DNA of 64,000 nucleotides from Cutibacterium porci (GTDB lineage: Bacteria; Actinomycetota; Actinomycetes; Propionibacteriales; Propionibacteriaceae): NCBI RefSeq assembly GCF_009696315.1, contig NZ_VUMG01000004.1, positions 1 through 64,000 of the forward strand, given 5' to 3'. The notes under the pieces were generated by a model, which saw only the letters and a program-made list of their open reading frames with translations, did not search any database and had not been told where the DNA came from. This document shows, one piece after another, positions 1 through 9,298 of this stretch. The translations under genes and the position numbers were made by a program. Every line of letters starts with the position of its first letter. Position 1 is the first letter of the stretch.

Positions 1-171
1 CAGCCACAACCACACCACCACACAACGCAGCAGCCCAGCCAACACTACCAGATCAAACCAGATCAACACAATCCAGATTCTCACCAGCGGAAACCACCAC
101 AATCCCCAGAAACCACAAACAATCCCCGGAAACCACAATCATTCCCAGCCCCCAAAAAGGGAACCCGCAGA
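1..171 (-). other. Non-coding leader-like stretch, transcribed leftward out of the window
   Basis: I see no plausible gene here. The plus strand is CA-rich (the minus strand GT-rich), with short tandem repeats at 91-149. It lies downstream of a minus-strand promoter candidate and beyond the tyrS terminator, so it reads best as the untranslated leader of a transcript whose gene lies off the left edge. A stable-RNA (rRNA) leader is one possibility, but no rRNA sequence is visible. Confidence 0.35.
91..149. repeat. Three imperfect tandem repeats of about 20 bp
   Basis: Three consecutive copies begin AAACCAC and end in CCC(A/G)G, at about 91-109, 110-129 and 130-149, differing by a few substitutions. 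They lie in the leader-like stretch. No function can be assigned from sequence; repeated leader elements could be processing or antitermination sites. Confidence 0.5.
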
Positions 172-200
172 AGCTTAAACACTCATCACACAAACGTCAA
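172..200 (-). promoter_or_regulatory. Candidate leftward promoter
   Basis: On the minus strand TTGACG (195-200) lies 17 nt upstream of TAAGCT (172-177). The -35 is close to consensus and the -10 is weak. A second TTGACG at 306-311 could belong to a tandem upstream promoter, but it has no good -10. There is no start codon just downstream, so this would drive the leader-like RNA at 1-171. Confidence 0.35.
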
Positions 201-334
201 ATCATGCCCCCAGCAATCCCACACAAGGACCACCAGAACCCCCACAAGCGCGAAGCCGAAAAGAAACACTGCCACAAACACACCACCAACGCAAATCCAG
301 CTCCTCGTCAACACCCCGTTAATGTCTCCGGAGA

Positions 335-372
335 CAAAAATCCGGGGGCCACTGGCTCTAGTAGACCCCCGG
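335..372 (-). terminator. Intrinsic terminator of tyrS
   Basis: On the minus strand a 7-bp stem of CCGGGGG (366-372) and CCCCCGG (342-348) is followed by an ATTTTT tract, 22 nt after the tyrS stop. It separates tyrS from the leftward promoter downstream. Confidence 0.7.
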
Positions 373-393
373 ATAGATGACGTCAGCGACAGT

Positions 394-1650
394 TCATCGC
401 GTGAGCGCACCCACCGTTTTCTTGCCGCGCCGAATCAGGGCAAGACGGCCACAGAGGAAGTCATCGTCAGTCAGGCGCTGATCAGGATCAGTAACCTTGA
501 CATTATTGAGATAGGCACCGCCTTCGGTGACGGCACGCCTGCCGGCGGACTTCGTGTCGACCACACCAGCAGCGACCATTGCCTCAACTACCGTCGGGTA
601 TTCGCCCCCCTCATGATGGGCAGCGCCGAGCTCGTCAGCCAAAGACAACACCGTCTGCTCGTCAAGATCGCCCAATTCACCGCGTCCGAAGATCGCCTGG
701 GCTGCAGCTTCAGCTGCCTTGCGCTGGTCGACGCCATGTACCAGATCAGTCAGGTCGTCAGCTAGGCAGTGCTGAGCCGCTCTACGCCACGGCTCCTGCT
801 CAGTCTTACGCGCGAGTTCTTCAATTTCTTCTCGCGAGCGAGGGCTGAAAATCTTGAGGTATTCAATGACTTTCGAATCTTCCGCATTGAGGAAGAACTG
901 ATGGAAGGCGTAGGCACTCGTCAGCTCAGGGTCTACCCACACTGTCCCAGATTCTGTCTTGCCATACTTAGTGCCGTCAGCCTTGGTGAGCAATGGAGTC
1001 ACGAGGCCATGGACGACGTCACCAGTAGTCCTGCGGATAAACTCCGCACCAGCGGTGATATTGCCCCACTGATCCTGAGCACCCGTCTGCAATGTACAGC
1101 CGTAGCGTTTATGGAGCTCGTAGAAGTCCAGCGACTGCAGTAGGACGTAGCTGAACTCGGTGTAGGAGATGCCGCTTTCCAACCGGCGAGCCACAACATC
1201 GCGGGCCAACATTCGGTTGACCGAGAAGTGTTTTCCAACATCGCGCAAGAAATCAAGAGCTGTGTACTCAACGGTCCAATCGTAGTTATTGACGATACGT
1301 GCAGCATTCGGGCCGTCAGTGTCGACGTATTTGCTCACCTGTTCCTTGATGGATTCGACCCACTCGGCAACGACCTTCCGATCATTCATCTGACGCTCAC
1401 CGGTCATTTTGGGATCGCCAATAAGACCGGTAGCCCCACCAACAAGGAGCAACGGCTTATGACCACGCTCCTGCAAGGCACGCACCAGCATGAGTTGAAC
1501 AAGATGGCCAATATGAAGGCTCTTGGCAGTTGGATCGAAGCCCACATAGAAGGTAACGGGTCCTTGGGCGAAATGGGCCTTCAATGCCTCACGGTCGGTG
1601 GAGTCAGCGACGAGGCCCCTCCACTCCAGGTCGTCCAACAGATCCGACAC
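394..1650 (-). CDS. tyrS: Tyrosyl-tRNA synthetase
   Basis: Class I aminoacyl-tRNA synthetase that charges tRNA-Tyr in the cytoplasm. The 418-residue length is normal for the family. The HIGH motif is intact at residues 46-49 (SLHIGHL), the KMSKS-type loop reads KYGKT near residue 230, and the last ~60 residues form an S4-like RNA-binding domain (RAVTEGGAYLNN). The start is a GTG with AGGAAA five bases upstream. It follows argR on the same strand and ends in its own terminator. I see no T-box leader, so control is probably through the argR-side promoter or a short promoter in the 75-bp gap. Confidence 0.97.
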   Translation of the reverse strand: MSDLLDDLEWRGLVADSTDREALKAHFAQGPVTFYVGFDPTAKSLHIGHLVQLMLVRALQERGHKPLLLVGGATGLIGDPKMTGERQMNDRKVVAEWVESIKEQVSKYVDTDGPNAARIVNNYDWTVEYTALDFLRDVGKHFSVNRMLARDVVARRLESGISYTEFSYVLLQSLDFYELHKRYGCTLQTGAQDQWGNITAGAEFIRRTTGDVVHGLVTPLLTKADGTKYGKTESGTVWVDPELTSAYAFHQFFLNAEDSKVIEYLKIFSPRSREEIEELARKTEQEPWRRAAQHCLADDLTDLVHGVDQRKAAEAAAQAIFGRGELGDLDEQTVLSLADELGAAHHEGGEYPTVVEAMVAAGVVDTKSAGRRAVTEGGAYLNNVKVTDPDQRLTDDDFLCGRLALIRRGKKTVGALTR

Positions 1651-1725
1651 GTCTATTTCCTCTCGCTAACGACCCTGTATAGGCCGACTGGCCGCCAGTT
1701 TAGCGATCCGAATGACCAGGTACGT

Positions 1726-2277
1726 TCAGGCCGACTCTCCATGCAGCTGACGCGAGAGAATTTCAGCCGGCACCCCTGTTGCGGCCATCTGCGAAAAAGC
1801 ATCTGCCAGCTCTCCCGCGTCTACGCCGGTCGCACACATCAACGCGATGGTGTCGTCTCCAGCGATCGTCCCTAACACGATATCCAGACCGGCTTTATCA
1901 ATAGCTGCTCCGAAATACTGGGCTGCACCCGGTGGCGTCTTAAGGACGACGAGATATTTGTTGTTGCGTACCCCGGTACACAACTCCTTCGTCATCCTCG
2001 CCAGCGTGATCCACGCCGGGGAACCCGTCGTTACATCAGAAGGATGCTCACCTTCTGGAATCGAATAGCAAGGGTTTCCCGCATAGTCGCGTCCACGCAC
2101 GGCACCAATCTCAACAAGATCACGCGACAAGGTGCCTTGGGAGGCAACGAAGCCCTCGGAGGCAAGGATGTCCCCCAACTCAGCTTGAGAAGAGATTCGC
2201 CCTTCCTTGATGAGAGCGCGAATCCGGGCATGACGCGCCGCACGTGAGGCCGGCGCAGAGTGCCCCTCGCCCATAGA
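1726..2277 (-). CDS. argR: Arginine repressor ArgR
   Basis: Transcriptional regulator of arginine metabolism; in this family an arginine-bound hexamer binds ARG boxes. The N-terminal winged helix (RIRALIKEGRISSQAELGDIL, then QGTLSRDLVEIGAVR) is followed by the C-terminal oligomerization and arginine-binding domain with GTIAGDDTIALM. I chose the ATG at 2277 because GAGGGGG lies four bases upstream; an in-frame GTG at 2301 has no visible ribosome-binding site. No arginine biosynthesis genes are adjacent, so it acts in trans. The next gene is tyrS, 75 bp on. Confidence 0.95.
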   Translation of the reverse strand, partial: SMGEGHSAPASRAARHARIRALIKEGRISSQAELGDILASEGFVASQGTLSRDLVEIGAVRGRDYAGNPCYSIPEGEHPSDVTTGSPAWITLARMTKELCTGVRNNKYLVVLKTPPGAAQYFGAAIDKAGLDIVLGTIAGDDTIALMCATGVDAGELADAFSQMAATGVPAEILSRQLHGESA

Positions 2278-2375
2278 ACCCCCTCGGTACGCCCCCTTCA
2301 CCAGGAGCGACTATTAAACATTCCTCGTACCACATAAGTATGCACCACGAGCGGCCGAAACGTCCACTTTCTAGC

Positions 2376-2942
2376 TCAGAGCAAGGAGGGGAGACCGGCG
2401 ACAAATATCGTCATAGCGAGGTCAAAGTCGTCATTTTGTCCAGCTGGATCAACCTCGCTCAGTACTCCAAGGTCATGCAGCTGTACCCGAGTCTGCTCCT
2501 CCATGGTGTGACCAACCACCAAATGCACCAAGGCCCGACAGACCGAGTCTGCCCGATCACTGCTCAACCCCTGACGGCGCAGAAAGTGACGCAAGTTGAC
2601 CGTTGGGTCAACCTGACCGAGCCCTACCGATATCGTCGACGCAACGAGTTCAGCACCGTCTCGGTGAGCAAGCAGGGTCGATCGGAAACACCGTGCCCAT
2701 TCATTCACCCCGTCAGCGAACTGAGCATCCTCACTCGGAACCATCGTCGGACCCGCGTCACCAGCAAGGATTTCGTCACTCACTGCGGCCAAAAGGCTCT
2801 GTTTATTGGCAACGTGCCAATAAAGCGCACCAGCCTTGACGCCAAGACGCTCGGCCACACGTCGCATCGACAGGTCACCGAGTCCATAGGCGTCAAGAAT
2901 CTCTACTCCCGCCCGGACAATGTCCGGTTTCGTCAGGCTCAC
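2376..2942 (-). CDS. bioQ: TetR-family repressor, probably the biotin regulator BioQ
   Basis: The 188-residue protein has an N-terminal TetR helix-turn-helix ([27 protein letters not shown], about residues 26-52) and an all-helical C-terminal domain. Start: GTG at 2942 with GGGGAG five bases upstream, preferred over a longer reading frame to 2996 that would run into the control region. It is divergent from bioB, and two palindromes of the form TGAAC-N3-GTTCA lie just inside the bioB leader. In Corynebacterium the TetR repressor BioQ binds a very similar site upstream of biotin genes, so the assignment rests on context plus operator. It could still be a TetR of another function. Confidence 0.75.
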   Translation of the reverse strand: MSLTKPDIVRAGVEILDAYGLGDLSMRRVAERLGVKAGALYWHVANKQSLLAAVSDEILAGDAGPTMVPSEDAQFADGVNEWARCFRSTLLAHRDGAELVASTISVGLGQVDPTVNLRHFLRRQGLSSDRADSVCRALVHLVVGHTMEEQTRVQLHDLGVLSEVDPAGQNDDFDLAMTIFVAGLPSLL

Positions 2943-3004
2943 TGTGACTCCCCTAGCCGAGAACACCATTACCGGGGTGGCCCACGTTGGCGACATGGAC
3001 TACA

Positions 3005-3037
3005 TTGAACCCCGTTCAATCCTGAACAGTGTTCAGG
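3005..3037. promoter_or_regulatory. Paired TetR/BioQ-type operators
   Basis: Two perfect inverted repeats lie side by side: TTGAACCCCGTTCAA (3005-3019, 6-bp arms, 3-bp spacer) and CCTGAACAGTGTTCAGG (3021-3037, 7-bp arms, 3-bp spacer). Their centres are 17 bp apart. They lie between the bioQ start and the preferred bioB start, where bound repressor could block both divergent promoters. The half-site TGAAC matches the known BioQ motif of corynebacteria. Confidence 0.7.
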
Positions 3038-3066
3038 ACGTCTCCAGTCTCGGAAGGACCAGAGCA

Positions 3067-4161
3067 TTGCTGAATCTAGCCGACATGACCGAGCGCGGCC
3101 TGAAAGGCGAGTCCATCACCCGTGAAGAGGCCCTCGAAATTCTTCGCAGCAGTGATGACGAACTCATGTCGATCATCGCCGCTGCCGGAAAGGTTCGTCG
3201 CCACTTCTTCAATAACCGGGTTCGCCTCAACTACCTTGTCAATCTGAAATCGGGGTTATGTCCCGAGGACTGCTCCTATTGCTCGCAGCGCCTGGGATCG
3301 CGCGCCGACATTATGAAATACTCCTGGGCTGACCCGCAGACAGTGCACGACGCCGTCGAAGCTGGCATTGCCGGTGGCGCACGACGCGTCTGCATGGTGG
3401 CATCCGGCCATGGCCCGTCCAAGCGAGACGTCGAGCGCGTCAATGACATGGTGCGTTCCCTCAAATCCGATCACCCTGGCGTCGAGGTGTGCGTCTGTCT
3501 GGGATTCGTTGACGATGAAAAGGCAGCCTCCATCAAAGAGGCTGGCGCCGACGCATACAATCACAATGCCAACACCGCCCGCTCCCACTACGGCGATATC
3601 TGCACCACCCATTCTTACGAGGACAGGATGAACACCGTCGAGGTCCTCAAGCGCAACGGTCTGTCACCCTGCTCCGGGGTGATTGCCGGAATGGGTGAAA
3701 CCGACGAAGAATTCGTCGATGTCATCTTCGACCTGCGCAAGCACGGTGTCGACTCCGTGCCGGTGAATTTCTTGCTCCCCTTTGAGGGCACTCCGCTGGC
3801 TGGCGGAGCCCAGCACATTACCCCGCAGTGGTGCCTCAAGCGCCTCGCAATGGTGCGCTTCGTTCACCCCGATTCGGAGGTGCGCGCCGCTGCCGGACGT
3901 GAACAGCACATCCGCACTATGCAGCCGCTAGCCCTTGAGGTCGTGAACTCGATCTTCCTAGGCGATTACCTGACCAGCGAGGGGGCTGCTGGCGCCGCTG
4001 ACCTGCAGATGATTGAGGACGGCGGATTCGTTCCCGAGGGGGCAGACGGCCAGCCCATGGTACACACTGACGTCGCCGCAAACCGCGCAGCAGACCTACC
4101 AATCAACGCCGTTCCGATCCGTCATCGGGGCATCGGAACCGAGGTCCCGGCGAACGCCTGA
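3067..4161 (+). CDS. bioB: Biotin synthase (radical SAM)
   Basis: Inserts sulfur into dethiobiotin, the last step of biotin synthesis. The radical-SAM cluster motif CPEDCSYC is intact, and the TIM-barrel sequence is typical ([29 protein letters not shown]). I prefer the TTG at 3067, which has GGAAGGA eight bases upstream and gives 364 residues. In-frame ATGs at 2995 and 3085 exist, but the first would place the operator palindromes inside the coding sequence and has a poor ribosome-binding site. No bioA, bioD or bioF is adjacent. Regulation is likely by the divergent TetR protein. About 50 residues at the C-terminus lie beyond the conserved barrel. Confidence 0.93.
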   Translation: MLNLADMTERGLKGESITREEALEILRSSDDELMSIIAAAGKVRRHFFNNRVRLNYLVNLKSGLCPEDCSYCSQRLGSRADIMKYSWADPQTVHDAVEAGIAGGARRVCMVASGHGPSKRDVERVNDMVRSLKSDHPGVEVCVCLGFVDDEKAASIKEAGADAYNHNANTARSHYGDICTTHSYEDRMNTVEVLKRNGLSPCSGVIAGMGETDEEFVDVIFDLRKHGVDSVPVNFLLPFEGTPLAGGAQHITPQWCLKRLAMVRFVHPDSEVRAAAGREQHIRTMQPLALEVVNSIFLGDYLTSEGAAGAADLQMIEDGGFVPEGADGQPMVHTDVAANRAADLPINAVPIRHRGIGTEVPANA

Positions 4162-4223
4162 ACTGTAGTCAAGCCCTGAGCTTCACCCACTAAGCCCTCA
4201 TCAAGTGCTTTGCCCTCATCAAA

Positions 4224-4258
4224 CACTGTGGGGTCGTCCTGGCGCCGACCCCACAGTG
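4224..4258. terminator. Hairpin between convergent bioB and pheT
   Basis: A perfect 13-bp stem, CACTGTGGGGTCG (4224-4236) with its complement (4246-4258), and a 9-nt loop. There is no long T-tract on either side (TTTG on the minus strand). It lies between converging genes and probably ends transcription from both. Confidence 0.65.
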
Positions 4259-4274
4259 GGCATGTGTCTTGAGC

Positions 4275-6794
4275 TCACGACCTCAACTGAGCGCCGCAGC
4301 ATTCTTCAGCTCGTGCCACCGCAGCATCACGGGCCTCAGCAGCCTCGGCATCGGTCAACGTGCGATCGGCTGCCCGAAGTCGCAGGTTGAATGCCAGTGA
4401 CTTACGCTTGTCGCCCACCTGCTCACCCTCGTAGACGTCGAAAAGCTCAACCGATTCAAGCAACGGCCCGGCTCCCTCAATGAGAGCCTGGCGAACGTCC
4501 TCAGCCGCGACAGACTCGTCGACAACCACAGCAACGTCCTCCTTGGCAACAGGGAAGCTCGAGATCGCCGTGACCTCGCCGCCTTGGGGAGCTGCAGCAA
4601 CCAGGGCATCGAGGTCGAGTTCTACCGCGCAGGTGCGCTGCGGCAAACCAGCCTTTGATACCACCGTGGGATGCAGCTCACCGGCATATCCGATGGTCGT
4701 CCCATCTACGATGAGAGCCGCACAACGACCCGGATGCCATGGTGCGTGATGGTCAGCCTTACGCACCAGCGTTACGCCAAGGGCTTCAGCGGCCTTTTCG
4801 GCGACCAGCACAGCGTGACGCCAATCAGCTTTCACCGACTGTCCATCCCAGCGATCCGGTAACCACTTGCCACAAATCACAGCAGCAAGCATGCGTGGCT
4901 GGGCTGGCAAAGCGGCGTCGATCTCGGCAAGCACATCATCGGAGGGCCGCTTTTCGACGCTCGGCCGTGGCGCCGGGCCCGTAGAAACGGCGCGGAAAAC
5001 AGCCCCGCTCTCGAACACTGCGAGATCTTCCTGAGATCGCGACATATTCGTCGCCACGGCGTGAAATAGCCCAGGCAACAGGGTCGTGCGCAAGTAGGGA
5101 TGGGTATCGTCAAGCGGGTTCGCCAGCTTCACAGTCGAGTGACGTACGTCATCAGCGCCGATACCGAGAACATCGAGATCCTTATCAGCCATGAACGGCA
5201 AGGTAATGAGCTCGACGAACCCCGCGTCGACGACCGAGCGCAGCACCCGACGCCGACCCTGCTGGGCCTTCGTCAAACCGCGAGCGCCCAGGCTCGGCGC
5301 CAAAGCAGGCTCAATACGGTCAAACCCAATTTTGCGACCGATCTCCTCGACGTAGTCGTAGGCATCTACGAGGTCGGGACGCCAGGTCGGGGCGACAAGG
5401 GTGAGGGAGTCCCCCAAAGCGGTTACCTTAACGCCTGAACGCGTCAAAATCTCGATGACCTCTTCGGGTGCCACCTTCGTGCCGAGAATCCGGCTAGGTA
5501 AGTCGGCGCTCATCGTCTGGTGTGGCATCTCGGGAACCTCGCCAACGACAGTGGGTTCACCCACAGTGGCACCGCCATATTCGACCAGCAATTCCGCTGC
5601 TCGGACCGCTGCGCTATGGGCACACACCGGATCGACACCCCGCTCAAACCGACGCGACGCTTCCGAACCGAGCTTGTGTCGCCGGTACGCGCGGGCCACT
5701 GTCATCGGATCGAAGTGAGCGCCCTCCAGGATGATTGACGTCGACTCGCCGGTCATCTCAGTGGCTGCACCGCCCATGACGCCGGCCAAACCAATGGCAC
5801 CAGAGTCGTCGGCAATGACCAGGTCGTCGGGATCGAGAAGGCGATCGGTGTCGTCGAGGGTCACCAGATGCTCACCCTCGTGTGCCTTACGGACGACGAT
5901 CGTGCCGCTGACCTTATTAGCGTCATACGCATGCAGCGGCTGACCAGACTCCAGCATGACGTAATTGGTGATATCAACAGCGAGGTTGATCGGTCGCATC
6001 CCGGCACGAGTAATGCGATCAGACATAAACCTTGGGGTGGGAGCATCAGGGTTCACGTTGCTCACCGGCAGAGCGATGAACTGGCTGCAGGCATCGGATT
6101 GGACGTCTACCGCAACAGGACCCTGCGTTGGCCCAATCGGCTCCTCGTCGTAAGGATCACGGAAGTGGACCGACATGGCGTGCGCCACCTCGCGGGCGAT
6201 GCCTCGCATTGACAGACAGTAGCCAATGTCCGGGGTAACGTCGACGTCCAATACCTCCTCGGGAACCCCGAGGATCGGCAAGGCGTTTTCGCCAGGAATG
6301 AGCTGATGGCCCTCCACCGACGGTGGCAAAGTGATGATGCCGGTGTGGTCGAAACCGATACCTAACTCGTCGGAGGCGCATAGCATGCCATCGGACATAT
6401 GGCCGTACGTTTTGCGGGCGCTGATCGCGAATCCCCCAGGCAGCACAGCGCCTGGCAAGGACACAACCACCCAAGCACCCTCGACGGCGTTGGGGGCACC
6501 GCAGATGATGCCGCGGCCCTCAACTCCCTCCTCGGCATTTTTGGGGTGTCCTTCGGCGTTGTAGCGAGGCCCAACGTCGACCCGGCACCAATTGATAATC
6601 TTCCCGTTCTTTTGCGGCTCGGGAACCGAAGACAGGATGTGCCCAATAATGATCGGCCCGGTCAGCTCTCCGCCAATGACGTCGACCTTCTCGACGGTGG
6701 CTGTGTGGCTAGTCAGCGCCTGGGCAACGTCGTTGGTAGTCGTACCATCCGGCAAATTGACCATGGCACGTAGCCATGACATAGGAACCTTCAT
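4275..6794 (-). CDS. pheT: Phenylalanyl-tRNA synthetase beta subunit
   Basis: Large subunit of the alpha2-beta2 enzyme that charges tRNA-Phe. The 839 residues follow the bacterial layout: an EMAP-II-like tRNA-binding domain at about 40-160, the B3/B4 editing region (SFRRFERGVD-type stretch, here ASRRFERGVDP), B5, a catalytic-like core, and a C-terminal anticodon-binding FDX-ACB domain (SSFPVAKEDVAVVVDE onward). Its ATG overlaps the pheS stop by four bases, so the two subunits are translationally coupled. Confidence 0.97.
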   Translation of the reverse strand: MKVPMSWLRAMVNLPDGTTTNDVAQALTSHTATVEKVDVIGGELTGPIIIGHILSSVPEPQKNGKIINWCRVDVGPRYNAEGHPKNAEEGVEGRGIICGAPNAVEGAWVVVSLPGAVLPGGFAISARKTYGHMSDGMLCASDELGIGFDHTGIITLPPSVEGHQLIPGENALPILGVPEEVLDVDVTPDIGYCLSMRGIAREVAHAMSVHFRDPYDEEPIGPTQGPVAVDVQSDACSQFIALPVSNVNPDAPTPRFMSDRITRAGMRPINLAVDITNYVMLESGQPLHAYDANKVSGTIVVRKAHEGEHLVTLDDTDRLLDPDDLVIADDSGAIGLAGVMGGAATEMTGESTSIILEGAHFDPMTVARAYRRHKLGSEASRRFERGVDPVCAHSAAVRAAELLVEYGGATVGEPTVVGEVPEMPHQTMSADLPSRILGTKVAPEEVIEILTRSGVKVTALGDSLTLVAPTWRPDLVDAYDYVEEIGRKIGFDRIEPALAPSLGARGLTKAQQGRRRVLRSVVDAGFVELITLPFMADKDLDVLGIGADDVRHSTVKLANPLDDTHPYLRTTLLPGLFHAVATNMSRSQEDLAVFESGAVFRAVSTGPAPRPSVEKRPSDDVLAEIDAALPAQPRMLAAVICGKWLPDRWDGQSVKADWRHAVLVAEKAAEALGVTLVRKADHHAPWHPGRCAALIVDGTTIGYAGELHPTVVSKAGLPQRTCAVELDLDALVAAAPQGGEVTAISSFPVAKEDVAVVVDESVAAEDVRQALIEGAGPLLESVELFDVYEGEQVGDKRKSLAFNLRLRAADRTLTDAEAAEARDAAVARAEECCGAQLRS

Positions 6795-7900
6795 CGTGCT
6801 CCCCCCTTCAATGAGCGGCTGAATCGGATGTCACCCTCGACGAAATCACGCAGATCGGGCGCATTGTTGCGGAACATCACCGTGCGATCGATACCCATAC
6901 CAAAGGCGAATCCGGAATACACGTCGGTATCGATGCCGCAGGCGATCAGCACTCGTGGGTTGACAATCCCGCAGCCACCCCATTCAATCCAGCCCTCGGA
7001 CCGACACGTGCGACACGGTCGGTCTGGGTTACCAACTGAGGCTCCGTGGCATACGAAACACTCCACATCGACCTCAGCGCTGGGCTCGGTGAAGGGGAAA
7101 TAGTGCGGGCGAAAGCGCGTGCGCACGTCGCCGAACATGGCTTGAGCAAAGGCATCGACGGTTCCTTTGAGGTGGCCCATGGTGATGCCCTTGTCGACGC
7201 ACAGCCCCTCAACTTGGTGGAACACCGGAAGATGAGTGGCATCGTACTCATCGGCTCGGAACACCTTACCCGGACTGATAACGCGCACCGGAGGCTGCTG
7301 CTTAAGCAGGGTGTGGATCTGCACTGGGCTGGTGGCTGTGCGCATGCACTTCCCGTCAGAGACTGGGTCAAGCCACAGCGTGTCTTGCAGAGCTCGAGCA
7401 GGGTGATCATCGCCAAGGTTGAGAGCGTCGAAGTTAAACCATTCGGATTCAGCCTCGGGACCCTCAGCTACTTCCCAGCCCATGGCGGTAAACACGTCGC
7501 AGACGTCATCAATGAGAGCCGTGATCGGGTGCGGAGCACCTTGCGGAGTCGCGACGACGGGCAAAGTGACGTCAGTGGTTTCGGCTGCGAGACGGGCTTC
7601 AAGCTCCGCCTCAGCAAGCTCCTCTTGACGAGCCTTGAGCGCCTGATTGACTCTGCCTCGAGCTTGCCCAATGCGCTTACCAGCATCCTTCCGGGCAGCG
7701 GGAGGTAAAGCACCGATCTCGCGGTTAGCCAGAGCCAGCGGCGACCTGTCGCCGGTATGAGCGATACGCACCTGTTTGAGCTCGGCAGTAGTTGAAACCC
7801 CGGCAGTAGCCTCCAAGGCCTCGGCCACCCGAGCCTCGACCTGATCGGCGTCCAGGGCACTTACCTGGACCGGGTCATAATTCGTATTGGGGCCACTCAT
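6791..7900 (-). CDS. pheS: Phenylalanyl-tRNA synthetase alpha subunit
   Basis: Catalytic subunit of phenylalanyl-tRNA synthetase. The N-terminal coiled coil (about residues 20-100) precedes the class II catalytic core, with motif 2 in RVISPGKVFRADEYDATHLPVFHQVEG and motif 3 in FGMGIDRTVMFRNN. I start at the ATG at 7900 because GGGGGAAGG lies three bases upstream; the frame could extend to 7930 without a ribosome-binding site. First gene of the pheST operon. Confidence 0.97.
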   Translation of the reverse strand: MSGPNTNYDPVQVSALDADQVEARVAEALEATAGVSTTAELKQVRIAHTGDRSPLALANREIGALPPAARKDAGKRIGQARGRVNQALKARQEELAEAELEARLAAETTDVTLPVVATPQGAPHPITALIDDVCDVFTAMGWEVAEGPEAESEWFNFDALNLGDDHPARALQDTLWLDPVSDGKCMRTATSPVQIHTLLKQQPPVRVISPGKVFRADEYDATHLPVFHQVEGLCVDKGITMGHLKGTVDAFAQAMFGDVRTRFRPHYFPFTEPSAEVDVECFVCHGASVGNPDRPCRTCRSEGWIEWGGCGIVNPRVLIACGIDTDVYSGFAFGMGIDRTVMFRNNAPDLRDFVEGDIRFSRSLKGGAR

Positions 7901-8002
7901 GGGCCTTCCCCCTGATGGGTCTGGAAACACCCGTGTTTCGGGCGCGTGTGTGATTGATGTCGATAAGTCTAGTGGCGTCGACGCCGTATGGACGGTCGCC
8001 GC

Positions 8003-8818
8003 TTAGGCTCGTTGCTCACTCGCCGTGGCGTAGAGCACGACCGCAGCCGCAGTCGAAAGGTTGAGAGACTCGGCGGCCCCCCACATTGGGACTCCCACAA
8101 CTTGATCGGCGAGAGCGCGATCAGCTTCGGGAAGACCCCATGCTTCGTTACCCATCAACCATGCAATGGGCCGTTTGAGACATCCCGACCGAGCGACGGC
8201 GTCAAGGCTATGGCCTCCTCCGTCGGCCGCCAATACCGACATGTGGTGCTGGTGGGCCCAGCTCACCGCGTCAGCCAGTTCCACACCGACGACAACGGGT
8301 AGGTGAAAGATTGACCCCACCGATGAGCGAACCGTCTTGGGGTTATGCGGATCGACCGATCCCCGCGTCAAGATGACACAGTCAGCGCCAAAAGCGTCAG
8401 CGCAGCGGATGACAGTCCCGGCATTTCCAGGATCGCGCACTTGAGCGCAGATGACAGCGAGACGAACATTCCCCTCGGGCAGTTCACGGCTGGTAATCTG
8501 GCGGCACACCGCGAAGATTCCCTGACTAGTAACAGTGTCGGAGAGCGCATTGACATCTTCGTCGGTAAGTACCGCAACTCGGATGCCACGACGTTCAGCT
8601 GCCTTAACGTACTCAGCGTCGCGGACTGGGTCCGACGTCGCCAACAGATTGACCTTGCCTGGCCACGCCAACGCCTCTCGAACCGCCTGGGCGCCCTCGA
8701 CCAAGAACAGCCCAGACTCGTCGCGTCCGCGCCGCGATGAGAGACGACGGGCCGAACGCAACGATCCTTTCGAGATGCGATCCCACCCCGCATGGTCGTC
8801 GTTCGGTCCGTCGGCCAT
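8003..8818 (-). CDS. SpoU/TrmH-family RNA 2'-O-methyltransferase
   Basis: S-adenosylmethionine-dependent RNA ribose methyltransferase of the SPOUT superfamily. An N-terminal substrate-binding domain (SLRSARRLSSRRGRDESGLFLVEGAQAVREAL) precedes the knotted catalytic domain, with motif 1 DPGNAGTVIRCADAFGAD and motif 3 LMGNEAWGLP plus SLNLSTAAAVVLY. 271 residues from the ATG at 8818. That start lies seven bases after the rplT stop, so the gene is the last of the infC operon by coupling. Exact rRNA or tRNA target is unknown. Confidence 0.9.
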   Translation of the reverse strand: MADGPNDDHAGWDRISKGSLRSARRLSSRRGRDESGLFLVEGAQAVREALAWPGKVNLLATSDPVRDAEYVKAAERRGIRVAVLTDEDVNALSDTVTSQGIFAVCRQITSRELPEGNVRLAVICAQVRDPGNAGTVIRCADAFGADCVILTRGSVDPHNPKTVRSSVGSIFHLPVVVGVELADAVSWAHQHHMSVLAADGGGHSLDAVARSGCLKRPIAWLMGNEAWGLPEADRALADQVVGVPMWGAAESLNLSTAAAVVLYATASEQRA

Positions 8819-8825
8819 GACCACC

Positions 8826-9197
8826 TCAGGCAGCAGCGTTCTGCGGCTGGTTGGCCTTAGCGACCTCGACGAGGCTGTTAAAAGCGTCAATGTCGGAAAC
8901 CGCAAGCTCAGCGAGCATCTTGCGGTCGACCTCGACGCCAGCATTCTTTAGACCGTTAATGAAACGGTTGTAGGTCATGCCCTGGGCGCGGGAAGCAGCG
9001 TTGATGCGCTGGATCCACAGCGAACGGAAGTCGCCCTTCTTCGCACGACGATCGCGGAATGAGTACGTGGCCGAATGGAGGGTCTGCTCCTTGGCCTTGC
9101 GGTACAGGCGCGAGCGCTGTCCGCGGTAACCGGAGGCCTGCTCAAGGACCTCGCGACGCTTCTTCTTGGCATTCACAGAACGCTTCACGCGTGCCAT
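8826..9197 (-). CDS. rplT: 50S ribosomal protein L20
   Basis: Binds 23S rRNA early in large-subunit assembly. 123 residues, starting [20 protein letters not shown], with the basic N-terminal extension and globular C-terminal domain of the family. AAGGAG lies six bases before the ATG at 9197; in-frame upstream codons to 9260 lack support. Third gene in infC-rpmI-rplT. Confidence 0.98.
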   Translation of the reverse strand: MARVKRSVNAKKKRREVLEQASGYRGQRSRLYRKAKEQTLHSATYSFRDRRAKKGDFRSLWIQRINAASRAQGMTYNRFINGLKNAGVEVDRKMLAELAVSDIDAFNSLVEVAKANQPQNAAA

Positions 9198-9298
9198 AGT
9201 GATTCTCCTTGGATCTGCCGGGTCAGTCCCGGATGTGGGTTCGGGGCGGATGCCGCCCAATGGACCTGGGACGTCGTCAGTCGCGACGTCGGCTCTCG

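Noticed and set aside
91-149. CRISPR-like repeats
   Set aside because: The three units are contiguous and imperfect, with no unique spacers and no cas genes nearby.
1228-1875. 215-residue plus-strand open frame across the tyrS-argR junction
   Set aside because: Antisense to two conserved genes and lacks a ribosome-binding site.
2325-2345. Possible ARG box (CATA-N2-TATG) upstream of argR
   Set aside because: Arms of only four bases and weak match to the known 18-bp ARG box consensus.
2943-3066. Upstream extensions of bioB (from 2920 or 2995) and of the TetR gene (to 2996)
   Set aside because: They would overlap each other and place the operator palindromes in coding sequence; better starts with ribosome-binding sites exist at 3067 and 2942.
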